Part shown: piece by piece, positions 1 through 7,705 of the stretch | How the letters are laid out: each line of letters starts with the position of its first letter | Numbering within the stretch: the first letter of the stretch is position 1 | Origin: Rhodococcoides kroppenstedtii | GTDB taxonomy: Bacteria; Actinomycetota; Actinomycetes; Mycobacteriales; Mycobacteriaceae | Reading direction: 5' to 3' | NCBI RefSeq assembly: GCF_900111805.1 | Contig: NZ_FOJN01000003.1 | Coordinates: 1 to 64,000 of the forward strand | DNA: 64,000 nucleotides | The notes under the pieces: generated by a model | The model's input: the letters and a program-made list of their open reading frames with translations, nothing else | What the model was told of the DNA's origin: nothing | Database searches by the model: none | Program-made: the position numbers and the translations under genes

Positions 1-86
1 AAGTTCTCGGATGGAAGACCCCGACCGAGGTCTTCACCGAGCAGCTAAGCTCACTCCAACAGCCCGGTGTTGCAACGACCGGTTGA
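1..86 (+). mobile_element. C-terminal end of an IS30-family transposase (5' part outside window)
   Basis: The frame starting at base 3 reads VLGWKTPTEVFTEQL and ends GVATTG with a TGA at 84-86. The words LGWKTPxEV and a VATTG terminus are typical of IS30-family transposase C-termini in actinobacteria. In that group, as I recall, the right terminal inverted repeat overlaps the last codons, so the element probably ends within a few bases of the stop. The upstream catalytic DDE domain lies outside the window. It abuts IS3-type coding sequence directly. Confidence 0.75.
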
Positions 87-87
87 A

Positions 88-357
88 CTTGCCCAGTACA
101 CCAGCTGGGTTTTCGGCCAACGACTGCGCACGGCAGGACTGCTCGGGTCGATGGGTCGGGTGGCCTCGAGCGTCGACAACACGATGATGGAATCGTTCTG
201 GTCGACGATGCAACGCGAGCTGCTCGACACCCGATCATGGGACACCCGAGATCAGCTCGCCTCCGCGATCTTCGAATGGATCGAAGCCTGGTACAACCCG
301 CACCGCCGGCACTCCGGGATCGGCTACTCCTCGCCAGTGGAATACGAACACGGGTGA
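88..357 (+). pseudogene. Truncated IS3-family transposase (orfB, rve integrase core, 3' part)
   Basis: The frame reads AQYTSWVFGQRL, then SSVDNTMMESFWSTMQREL, IFEWIEAWYNPHRRHS and GYSSPVEYE, stopping at 355-357. These are the standard words of the second half of the IS3 OrfB integrase core, including the last catalytic Glu in the MMESFWS region and the YNxxRxHS box. Everything upstream of QYTS, including the first two catalytic Asp residues and OrfA, is missing. The sequence switches to IS30 just before base 90. It cannot encode an active transposase. Confidence 0.85.
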
Positions 358-360
358 CGG

Positions 361-580
361 TGATGCCGCGGGAGCCGAAGTAGCTGTACAGGTTCGGCAA
401 CTGCCGCCACCGCACCACATTCGCCGCCCCATCCAGGGCATAGGTCGCCGGTGCCCGCAACCGACCCTCCGTCAACGATCCCTGCGCGGGGGTGGCGGTG
501 GCCCGGTTCACCATTGCGTCGGTGACGTCGACGGTCAGCTCGGTGACCAGGGCGCCGCACTCAATGACGGCGTCCTCCAT
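361..580 (-). pseudogene. Fragment of an unidentified gene, 3' end cut off at the IS3 remnant
   Basis: Reading leftward from the ATG at 578-580 gives MEDAVIECGALVTELTVDV and later RLRAPATYALDGAANVVR and QLPNLYSYFGSRGITV, with strongly GC-biased third positions as in real genes here. The frame loses coding character near 360, where IS3 sequence starts. Similar codon use continues upstream to about 640 (AFAAKDAPTLFCLS), so the true start may lie there. No ribosome-binding site stands out. I do not recognise the family. Bases 641-893 hold nothing I can support. Confidence 0.45.
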
Positions 581-893
581 CGACAGGCAGAACAACGTGG
601 GTGCGTCCTTGGCGGCGAACGCTCTCGAAAAACGTCGCACGGATCCGGCACGGCAGCGGTGCACCGCCACATCGGACCACGGTGAGTCCGCGCACGTCCG
701 CACCTCCAACGGGTCGCGTTACGGGTCGTGTCACCGTCGTGTCATCGAGACTGAAAGCCCTGGTCAGAGCCACCGGGACCGGGGACCTTTACAGTCTGGA
801 TGAAAAGGTCTGTTCCGAATACTTGCTGGTCAGAGCGGTGCCGCCGTGTACTCCACGGACCTGCGGCACTTCATTCGGGCACACCCAGGACTG

Positions 894-924
894 AAAAAGC
901 GGTCATGCGAATCGCATAACCGCT
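894..924 (-). terminator. Rho-independent terminator after tRNA-Thr
   Basis: On the minus strand AGCGGTTATGCG and CGCATGACCGCT form a 12-bp stem (one G-T pair) with a 3-base loop, followed by five T. It lies about 20 bases past the tRNA 3' end. Confidence 0.85.
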
Positions 925-942
925 GTTCAGCTTACGTTTTGG

Positions 943-1015
943 AGCCGCCTTGGGGAATCGAACCCCAGACCTTTTCATTACGAGTGAAATGCTCTACCGA
1001 CTGAGCTAAGGCGGC
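943..1015 (-). tRNA. tRNA-Thr (CGU anticodon)
   Basis: The minus strand folds into a full cloverleaf: acceptor GCCGCCT/AGGCGGC, D arm GCTC/GAGC, anticodon stem TTTCA/TGAAA around loop CTCGTAA, and a T arm TGGGG-TTCGATT-CCCCA. The anticodon is CGT at DNA level. The discriminator base is T and CCA is not encoded. A terminator follows, so it is probably transcribed alone. The IS scar lies within 600 bases downstream. Confidence 0.95.
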
Positions 1016-1078
1016 GCGGCCCCGCGAGGAGCCGGGACGAGTCTAACCACTCGCCCCGGCCACCACCAAAACGGGCCC

Positions 1079-2266
1079 CTACCTCGCCGCCGCGCCCAGC
1101 GTGGCCACCATCGCGTCGACGGCGAACTTGGGCTTGACGTTCATCTCGAGCGCCTCCCGGCACTGCAGGATCGCCTCGATGCAGGTCAGCAACGACTCCG
1201 ACGAGCACACCGACGCCAGCCCCCGCGCCTGGTCGACCATGTCCGGGTGGGTGAGCGTGGACTCGGCACCGAACGACTGGGCCAACGCGTCCCGATAGAG
1301 CCCCGCGAGGTCGATGAGCGCTCGGTCCAGCGCGTCGCGGCCGGTGCGGGTCCGGCGGGACTTCTGCCGCGCCTCGAGCTCCTTCAGCACGCCCGCCGAG
1401 CCGCGCAGCGCGCCCGCCGCACCCTTGCCGGTGCCGCCCGCGCCGAGCGCGGTGCGCAGCTCCTCGGTCTCCTGCTCGTCGCGCGCCGCGTTGAGCTCGA
1501 CCGCGTCGAGTTCGGCAGCCTTCACCAGCTCCTCGACGACGGCGTACTGCGTGGCGGGACGCAGCGCGGCCTTGGCGATGCCCAGGGCCCGCTGGCGGCG
1601 GTCGCGCGCGTCGGCGTCCGTCGCGAGTCGCCGAGCCCGACCGACGTGCCCACCTCCGACGGAGGCCGCCCACGCGGCCGTCTTCTCGTCCAGACCGTCG
1701 TTCTCGCGCAGGACGCGGGCGATGTCGTCGGGCTTGGGGGTGACGAGCGCGACGTGGCGGCACCGCGAGCGGATGGTGACGGCGATGTCCTCCGGATCCA
1801 CCGACGGCGCGCACAGCAGGAAGATGGTCCGCGCCGGCGGCTCTTCCACCGCCTTGAGCAGGGCGTTGTACGCCCGCTCACCGAGCCGGTCCGCGTCCTC
1901 GATGACGACGATCTGCCACAGTCCGGTGGACGGACGACGCGCGGCCATCTGCACGACGTCCCGCATCTCCTTGACCGAGATGGACAGGCCTTGCGGGACG
2001 ATGCGGCGCACGTCGCCGTGTGTCCCGTGCAGGGTGGTGGTGCAGGCGTGGCAACGGCCGCAGCCGACGACGTCCGGATCGGTGCACTGCAGCGCGGCGG
2101 CGAAACAGACCGCGGCGATGGACCGGCCCGAGCCGGGCGGGCCGGTGAAGAGCCACGAATGCGTCATGCGCGATCCGATGTCACCCTCACGGGCGGCGTG
2201 CGCCGCGTCGGTCAGCTCGGCCACCACCTCGTGCTGGCCGACCATTCGATCGAACACTCCCGCCAT
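1079..2266 (-). CDS. holB: DNA polymerase III subunit delta prime
   Basis: Clamp-loader AAA+ subunit that, with gamma/tau and delta, loads the beta clamp. The 395-residue protein from the ATG at 2266 begins MAGVFDRMVGQ. It has a P-loop-like GPPGSGRS at 42-49 with Arg in place of the catalytic Lys, as expected for the non-hydrolysing delta prime. Cysteines at 61, 69, 72 and 75 form the zinc module, and an SRC motif (IRSRCRH) follows. A longer frame upstream would overlap the DUF808 gene; the chosen start leaves 10 bases. This corresponds to Rv3644c. The Arg-rich tail of the P-loop and zinc module make the call secure. Confidence 0.93.
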   Translation of the reverse strand: MAGVFDRMVGQHEVVAELTDAAHAAREGDIGSRMTHSWLFTGPPGSGRSIAAVCFAAALQCTDPDVVGCGRCHACTTTLHGTHGDVRRIVPQGLSISVKEMRDVVQMAARRPSTGLWQIVVIEDADRLGERAYNALLKAVEEPPARTIFLLCAPSVDPEDIAVTIRSRCRHVALVTPKPDDIARVLRENDGLDEKTAAWAASVGGGHVGRARRLATDADARDRRQRALGIAKAALRPATQYAVVEELVKAAELDAVELNAARDEQETEELRTALGAGGTGKGAAGALRGSAGVLKELEARQKSRRTRTGRDALDRALIDLAGLYRDALAQSFGAESTLTHPDMVDQARGLASVCSSESLLTCIEAILQCREALEMNVKPKFAVDAMVATLGAAAR

Positions 2267-2276
2267 GACGGCGAGC

Positions 2277-3227
2277 CTAGTGCTGCGCTCCGACACTGCC
2301 CGACCGACGGCCGCGCAGGCGCGCGATGCCTGCCAGGACGGCCACCACGATCGACCCGACGATCAGACCCAGCAGGGCGGAGAACAGGGTGTTGACGATC
2401 CAGGCCAGAACTCCCCCGATCCCGCCGACGCCGTGCACCGCCTCCTCGGCGTGATGCACCAGCTCGTACAGCGGGTGGAAGCCGAGCTCGTCGATACCGA
2501 CCAGCAGGATGTGGCCGCCGACCCACAGCATCGCCGCGGTACCGACCACGGACAGCACGCTCATGACCTTCGGCATCCCGCGGACCAGACCGCGACCGAC
2601 GGTCTGCGCGACACCCGACGACGTGTCGGCGAGACGGAGGCCGATGTCGTCCATCTTCACGATCAACCCGACGACGCCGTAGACCACCACGGTGATCACC
2701 ACGGCGACGACGGCGAGAATGATCAGCCGCGACCAGAAGCCCTCCGAGGCGATGGTGTCGAGAGCGATCACCATGATCTCGGCGGAGAGGATGAGGTCGG
2801 TGCGCACGGCTCCGGCGACGACGGTGTCCTCGTCCCGCGGGCCGTCCTCCTCGTGATCGTGCGCGCCGTGCCCGCTGATCGCGCCCCAGATCTTGTGCAC
2901 CGCTTCGTAACTCAGATACGCACCGCCGACCATGAGGATCGGCGTGAGCAGCCACGGCAGGAACTGGCTGAGGAGCAGCGCGATCGGCAGGATGATGATC
3001 AGCTTGTTGCGCAGCGAGCCGACCGCGATGCGCTTGACGATCGGGAGTTCCCGCTCCGCCGCCAGGCCGCGGACGTACTGGGGCGTGACCGCGGTGTCGT
3101 CGATGACCACTCCGGCGGCCTTCGCGGTGGCCTTTCCGGTGGCGGCGCCGACGTCGTCGATGGACGCCGCCGCCAGGCGCGCGAGCGCGGCGACGTCGTC
3201 GAGCAGGGCAACCAGTCCTCCGGCCAT
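2277..3227 (-). CDS. DUF808 family membrane protein
   Basis: This is a 316-residue protein starting MAGGLVALLDDVAALARLA. The N-terminal segment DDVAALARLAAASIDDVG and the KAAGVVIDDTAVTPQYV stretch are hallmarks of the DUF808/YedI family. Five or more hydrophobic segments follow (about 75-105, 150-165, 175-200, 230-255, 275-305), interrupted by a His/Asp-rich loop (GHGAHDHEEDG). Family function is unknown. It sits between topA and holB on the same strand, 33 bases after topA, and may be co-transcribed. In M. tuberculosis I do not recall a DUF808 gene here, so this may be a lineage insertion. Confidence 0.8.
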   Translation of the reverse strand: MAGGLVALLDDVAALARLAAASIDDVGAATGKATAKAAGVVIDDTAVTPQYVRGLAAERELPIVKRIAVGSLRNKLIIILPIALLLSQFLPWLLTPILMVGGAYLSYEAVHKIWGAISGHGAHDHEEDGPRDEDTVVAGAVRTDLILSAEIMVIALDTIASEGFWSRLIILAVVAVVITVVVYGVVGLIVKMDDIGLRLADTSSGVAQTVGRGLVRGMPKVMSVLSVVGTAAMLWVGGHILLVGIDELGFHPLYELVHHAEEAVHGVGGIGGVLAWIVNTLFSALLGLIVGSIVVAVLAGIARLRGRRSGSVGAQH

Positions 3228-3260
3228 GGGCCGACCTTACGCCGTACTCGGGTCGGCCGA

Positions 3261-6200
3261 TCAGCCGTCCGTGGCCTCCGTCGCCGTGGACTTCGCCGCG
3301 GCCGTCTTCTTGGCCGGCACCTTCTTGGCCGCCGTCTTCTTCGCTGCCGCGGTCTTCTTGGTCGCCGCCTTCTTCGCCGGAGCCTTCTTCGCCGCCGTCT
3401 TCGTGGCCGCCGTCTTCGTGGCCGCCGTTTTCTTGGCCGCCGTCTTCTTGGCTGCGGTCTTCGTGGCTGCCTTCTTGGTGGCCTTCTTCTTCACCGGACC
3501 GCGCGCGCGACGGTCGGCGAGGAGTTCCATCGCCCGCTCGTCCGTGATCGTGGCGACCTCGTCGCCCTTGCGCAGGCTCGCGTTGGTCTCCCCGTCGGTG
3601 ACGTAGGGGCCGAAGCGGCCGTCCTTGATCACCATCGGCTTCTCGCTCACCGTGTCCACGCCGAGCTCACGCAACGGCGGAGTCGCCGCACCCTGACGGC
3701 CGCGACGCTTCGGTTCGGCGTAGATCTTCAGTGCCTCGTCGAGCGTGACGGTGAAGATCTGCTCCTCGGTCGCCAGCGAGCGCGAGTCCGTGCCCTTCTT
3801 CAGGTACGGGCCGTAGCGACCGTTCTGGGCGGTGATCTCCTCCTTGGACTCGGGATCGACACCCACGACGCGCGGGAGCGACAGCAGCTTCAGCGCGTCC
3901 TCGAGCGTGACGGTCGCGAGGTCCATCGACTTCAGGAGCGAACCGGTGCGCGGCTTGACGGCCGCCGCCTTCTTCGCGGCCTTCTTGGCTGGTGCCTTCG
4001 CCTTGGTGGCCACGGCCGTTCCGCCGCCGCCGTCCGAGCCACGTTCCACCGGAACGATGTCCGGGACCGGCTCGGGCTCCTCGGGGACGATCTCGGTGAC
4101 GTAGGGGCCGAAACGACCTTCCTTGGCGACGATCTCGTGTCCGCTCGCCGGATCGACACCCAGCTTGCGGCCCTCCTGCGGCGTCGAGAACAGCTTCTCG
4201 GCGTACTCGACGGTCAGCTCGTCCGGCGGCAGATCGTCGGGCAGGTTGGCGCGCTGGGAGATCGGGTCGCCGTCGGGATCGTCGGGGTTCTGCACCATGC
4301 GCTCGAGATAGGGCCCGTAGCGGCCCACGCGCACGTGGATCTCGCGTCCCTCGGCGTCGTCGAACAGCCGGATGGAGTTGATCTCGCGGGCGTCGATGTC
4401 CTCGAGGTTGGTGCCCACCATCTTCTTCAGGCCACCCGAGCGGGCAACCGACCCCTCGGCGCCGGTCTCACCGCCGAAATAGAACGCGGTCAACCAGTTT
4501 CCGCGACGCTCGCGGCCGTCGGCGATCGCATCGAGGTCGTCCTCCATGCCGGCCGTGAAGTCGAAGTCCACCAGGCGGCCGAAATGCACCTCCAGCAAAC
4601 CGATCACGGCGAACGCCACCCAGGACGGGACCAGCGCGCTGCCACGCTTGTAGACGTAGCCGCGGTCGAGGATGGTCTTGATGATCGACGAATACGTCGA
4701 CGGGCGACCGATTCCCAGCTCTTCGAGCGTCTTGATGAGCGACGCCTCGGTGAAGCGAGCGGGCGGGTTGGTGGTGTGACCGTCGGGATCGAGGCCGGTG
4801 GCCGTGACCGCCTGCCCCTTCTCCAGTGCGGGCAAGCGGGATTCGGCGTCGTCGGACTGACCGCCGGCCTGATCGTCGACACTCTCGACGTAGGCCTTGA
4901 GGAAGCCCGGGAACGTGATCGTCCGGCCCGACGCACTGAAGGTGCAGTCCTCACCGGTTCCCGCGGTGCCCGAGATCCGCAGTGACAGCGTGGTTCCGCG
5001 CGCGTCCGCCATCTGCGACGCGACGGTGCGCTGCCAGATGAGTTCGTAGAGACGGAATTCGTCGGTGTCGAGGGAGCTGTGCAGCTGGCCCGGCGTGGCG
5101 AAGGAGTCGCCGGCCGGGCGAATGGCCTCGTGCGCCTCCTGCGCGTTCTTCACCTTGCGCGTGTACTGCCGCGGGGAGTCGTGCACGTACTCGGGGCCGT
5201 ACAGCTCGGTGGCCTGACGACGAGCAGCATCGATGGCCGACGCCGACAGATTCGTCGAGTCGGTACGCATGTAGGTGATGTAGCCGTTCTCGTACAGCCG
5301 CTGCGCGATCCGCATGGTGCGCTCGGAGGACATACGGAGCTTGCGTCCGGCCTCCTGCTGCAGCGTCGACGTCATGAACGGCGGGTACGGGCGCCGCGTG
5401 TACGGCTTCGACTCGGCCGAGGCGACGGTGAGATCGACGCCGTCGAGGGCCTCGGCGAGACGACGGGCATGGGCCTCGTCGAGCACGGTGACGCCGTCGG
5501 ACTTCAGCTTGCCGTCGGCACCGAAGTCGCGGCCCGTCGCCACGCGGGCACCGTCGACCGACACCAGCCGAGCGCCGAACGCCCGCGGGGTGGCCTCGGC
5601 GCCGGCGTCGAGCTGGGCCGAGATGTCCCAGTATTCGGCTGAGCGGAACGCCATGCGCTCTCGCTCGCGCTGGACGATGACGCGCGTCGCCACCGACTGC
5701 ACGCGGCCCGCCGACAGCTTCGGCATGACCTTCTTCCACAGAACCGGCGAGACCTCGTACCCGTAGAGGCGGTCGAGGATGCGGCGTGTCTCCTGGGCGT
5801 CGACGAGGTCGGTGTCGAGGTCGCGGGTGTCGTCGGCCGCGGCGAGGATGGCCGGCTTCGTGATCTCGTGGAAGACCATCCGGCGGACGGGCACCTTGGG
5901 CTTGAGCGTCTCGAGCAGGTGCCAGGCGATGGCCTCGCCCTCACGGTCGGGGTCGGTGGCGAGGTAGAGCTCGTCGGCGTCCTTCAGGAGCGACTTGAGC
6001 TCGCTGACCTTGCCCTTCTTCTCGGGGCTGACGACGTAGAGGGGCTCGAAGTCGTGATCGACGTCGACACCGAGACGCGCCCACGATTCGCCTTTGTACT
6101 TGGCGGGCACGTCGGCGGCACCGCGTGGGAGGTCGCGAATATGACCCACCGACGCCTCGACCACGTAGTCCTTGCCCAGGTAGGGCGCGATCTTGCGGGC

Positions 6201-6278
6201 CTTGGTGGGCGACTCGACGATCACCAGACGACGGACGCCGCCGGACGACGACCCCGTCGACTTGTCCCCTGCTGCCAC
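3261..6278 (-). CDS. topA: DNA topoisomerase I (type IA)
   Basis: Relaxes negative supercoils through a 5'-phosphotyrosine intermediate. From the GTG at 6276-6278 (AGGAAGG upstream) the protein has 1005 residues. The Toprim domain starts with LVIVESPTKARKIAPYLG, and the acidic triad is in TDPDREGEA (Asp109, Asp111, Glu113). The active-site Tyr336 and Arg338 lie in GYITYMRTDS. The C-terminus carries several topoisomerase C-repeats (FGPYV / YGPYL words) but no four-Cys zinc fingers, as in mycobacteria. It ends in a tail of about 75 residues made of AAKK/ATKK repeats. A longer open frame to 6374 exists but lacks family similarity. Confidence 0.96.
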   Translation of the reverse strand: MAAGDKSTGSSSGGVRRLVIVESPTKARKIAPYLGKDYVVEASVGHIRDLPRGAADVPAKYKGESWARLGVDVDHDFEPLYVVSPEKKGKVSELKSLLKDADELYLATDPDREGEAIAWHLLETLKPKVPVRRMVFHEITKPAILAAADDTRDLDTDLVDAQETRRILDRLYGYEVSPVLWKKVMPKLSAGRVQSVATRVIVQRERERMAFRSAEYWDISAQLDAGAEATPRAFGARLVSVDGARVATGRDFGADGKLKSDGVTVLDEAHARRLAEALDGVDLTVASAESKPYTRRPYPPFMTSTLQQEAGRKLRMSSERTMRIAQRLYENGYITYMRTDSTNLSASAIDAARRQATELYGPEYVHDSPRQYTRKVKNAQEAHEAIRPAGDSFATPGQLHSSLDTDEFRLYELIWQRTVASQMADARGTTLSLRISGTAGTGEDCTFSASGRTITFPGFLKAYVESVDDQAGGQSDDAESRLPALEKGQAVTATGLDPDGHTTNPPARFTEASLIKTLEELGIGRPSTYSSIIKTILDRGYVYKRGSALVPSWVAFAVIGLLEVHFGRLVDFDFTAGMEDDLDAIADGRERRGNWLTAFYFGGETGAEGSVARSGGLKKMVGTNLEDIDAREINSIRLFDDAEGREIHVRVGRYGPYLERMVQNPDDPDGDPISQRANLPDDLPPDELTVEYAEKLFSTPQEGRKLGVDPASGHEIVAKEGRFGPYVTEIVPEEPEPVPDIVPVERGSDGGGGTAVATKAKAPAKKAAKKAAAVKPRTGSLLKSMDLATVTLEDALKLLSLPRVVGVDPESKEEITAQNGRYGPYLKKGTDSRSLATEEQIFTVTLDEALKIYAEPKRRGRQGAATPPLRELGVDTVSEKPMVIKDGRFGPYVTDGETNASLRKGDEVATITDERAMELLADRRARGPVKKKATKKAATKTAAKKTAAKKTAATKTAATKTAAKKAPAKKAATKKTAAAKKTAAKKVPAKKTAAAKSTATEATDG

Positions 6279-6475
6279 GTGCTGCCGAACCTTCCTGGCC
6301 TCGCCGGACGAGACCCCTTCCAACCACGGTCGACGCCTCGAACCGCTCGAGGTCGACACCATACAGAGTGACACACGTGCACCGATCCGCCGTTTCGGCG
6401 CGATCGGCGGGGGCGTCCGCGCCTGTCACGACGCGTGGGCGGTGCCCGGTCTCACGGCGCCGTGGGCGCACGGTG

Positions 6476-7054
6476 TCACGGCGTCGTCGGCCACTCCACC
6501 ACACCCGGCGGCGCCTCGCCCACCGTGTCGACCAGGCGCCCGAGCCGTCGTCGACCCGTGATGCGCAGTTCGGGCGTGGATCCGCGGGCGCCGGCCAGCG
6601 TCGGCGCGATGCCGACGCGCATCAACGACTCCGCGAGGACGGGATGCGTGTCCGGTGCGTGCGGGTCCAGGCCGAACGCGAAGCGGGACCCGTCGGCGGC
6701 GAGCCGGCCCGAGGCGAGCGCCCAGGCGCGCAGTGCCCGCGGTCCGGGTGTCCACCCGGCGGGCACCGCCTTGACCGCCCCGCGGGTCCAGGACCGCGCC
6801 GTCGGCATCAACTCGGGAGTCGGGGCGGACCTGACCAGCGGGTGACCCTCGTCGGTGTCCGCGATCTCGGGTGTGATGCCGCAGTCGGCCATCATGTCCG
6901 CGATCGCCTGCGCTCGCCACAGCCGGTCGACGACGACGGACACCCGCGCTCCGCCCGCGACCGTCACCACCTGACCCGGAGCAGCCAGCAACCCCGCGAG
7001 GTCGTCCACCGCGGGCGGTGTCGACTCGGCGGAGAAGAAGGACAACTGACTCAC
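6476..7054 (-). CDS. Conserved actinobacterial hypothetical protein (Rv3647c-like)
   Basis: This 192-residue protein starts MSQLSFFSAESTPPAVDDLAGLL. It has no signal peptide or membrane segment and is Ala/Arg/Pro rich, with conserved-looking stretches such as DRLWRAQAIADMMADCGI, PGPRALRAWALASGRLAADGSRF and ELRITGRRRLGRLVDTVGE. The position between topA and cspA matches the uncharacterised Rv3647c of M. tuberculosis, which is the main basis for the call. Function is unknown. It is on the same strand as cspA but is separated from it by a hairpin. The gap to topA is about 200 bases. Confidence 0.75.
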   Translation of the reverse strand: MSQLSFFSAESTPPAVDDLAGLLAAPGQVVTVAGGARVSVVVDRLWRAQAIADMMADCGITPEIADTDEGHPLVRSAPTPELMPTARSWTRGAVKAVPAGWTPGPRALRAWALASGRLAADGSRFAFGLDPHAPDTHPVLAESLMRVGIAPTLAGARGSTPELRITGRRRLGRLVDTVGEAPPGVVEWPTTP

Positions 7055-7127
7055 AGTCGCGACAGTAGGTCACCGATGACCCCGGCGGGCGGCGACGGGT
7101 CGAGAGCACATCGGGCCCGTGACGAAC

Positions 7128-7164
7128 GAATCCCCCGCCACCCGGAAGGGGTGACGGGGGATTC
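7128..7164 (-). terminator. GC-rich hairpin downstream of cspA
   Basis: GAATCCCCCG and CGGGGGATTC flank a further paired core (CCACCCG / GGGTG), giving a long stem. There is no T tract, which is common for intrinsic terminators in mycobacteria and relatives. It is placed 30 bases past the cspA stop. Confidence 0.7.
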
Positions 7165-7193
7165 GCGCCTCGTGCGTGGATCCGATCCGAGGA

Positions 7194-7397
7194 TCAGACT
7201 GCGCGGACGCCCGTGGCCTGGGGGCCCTTGGTGCCCTGGCCGACCTCGAACTCCACGCGCTGGTTCTCCTCGAGGGTGCGGAAGCCGCTGCCCTGGATCT
7301 CGGAGTAGTGGACGAAGACGTCAGCGGAGCCGTCCTCGGGTGCGATGAAGCCGAAGCCCTTTTCGGCGTTGAACCACTTCACAGTTCCCTGTGCCAT
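7194..7397 (-). CDS. cspA: Cold shock protein CspA
   Basis: A 67-residue OB-fold RNA chaperone that melts secondary structure in mRNA. It starts [18 protein letters not shown] and carries RNP1 (KGFGFI) and RNP2 (VFVHY) motifs, ending PQATGVRAV. Length and sequence are standard for the family (Rv3648c). The ribosome-binding site AAGAAGGAT lies about 9 bases upstream. The leader contains a GGTGAAC/GTTCACC stem at 7431-7454, which could be the temperature-sensitive leader structure known from other cold shock genes (inference). A hairpin terminator follows. Confidence 0.96.
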   Translation of the reverse strand: MAQGTVKWFNAEKGFGFIAPEDGSADVFVHYSEIQGSGFRTLEENQRVEFEVGQGTKGPQATGVRAV

Positions 7398-7705
7398 GCT
7401 TGTCTATCCTTCTTCTTGACCACCGGATGCGGTGAACGGCACTTACAGTTCACCGGGCCGGTTCCGACCGCCGACGTGATTTTCCCCCGGAGGGTGGAGC
7501 TTCACGCACCGCGCTCGCAACAATAGATCCTGCGAGCGTGAACACGAACACAGAAGCTGCGACCGAGAACAGTGAACCACGTCGCGCGTCCGCACGCGAC
7601 AGTCGCGCGCAACAAGTTCGTAAACCTTGTCGGGGCCCGCCGTCGGTGCTCGCACCTACCATCCGACCTGCGTCCCCATCGGCATCAGAGAACAGGACAG
7701 AACAG
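7398..7705. other. Divergent intergenic region, cspA leader and helicase upstream region
   Basis: No gene is supported in these 308 bases. On the minus side they hold the cspA ribosome-binding site and an inverted repeat GGTGAAC (7431-7437) / GTTCACC (7448-7454) in the likely untranslated leader. On the plus side an open frame continues upstream of the helicase from 7538, but its residues (MNTNTEAATENSEPRRAS) resemble no helicase N-terminus, so I treat it as non-coding. Confidence 0.5.

Noticed and set aside
1314-4985. A 1223-codon open frame on the plus strand antisense to holB, DUF808 and topA
   Set aside because: The product is dominated by Arg, Asp, His and Ala without domains; it is the usual antisense shadow of high-GC genes, and the minus-strand genes are secure.
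6279-6374. Upstream extension of topA to an ATG at 6372-6374
   Set aside because: The extra 32 residues (starting MSLCMVSTSSGS) do not resemble TopA N-termini, and the GTG at 6278 has an AGGAAGG site.
7538-7705. Longer helicase N-terminus starting at 7538
   Set aside because: Residues are low-complexity and unlike the family; the TTG at 7706 with AGGACAG upstream starts at the expected place.
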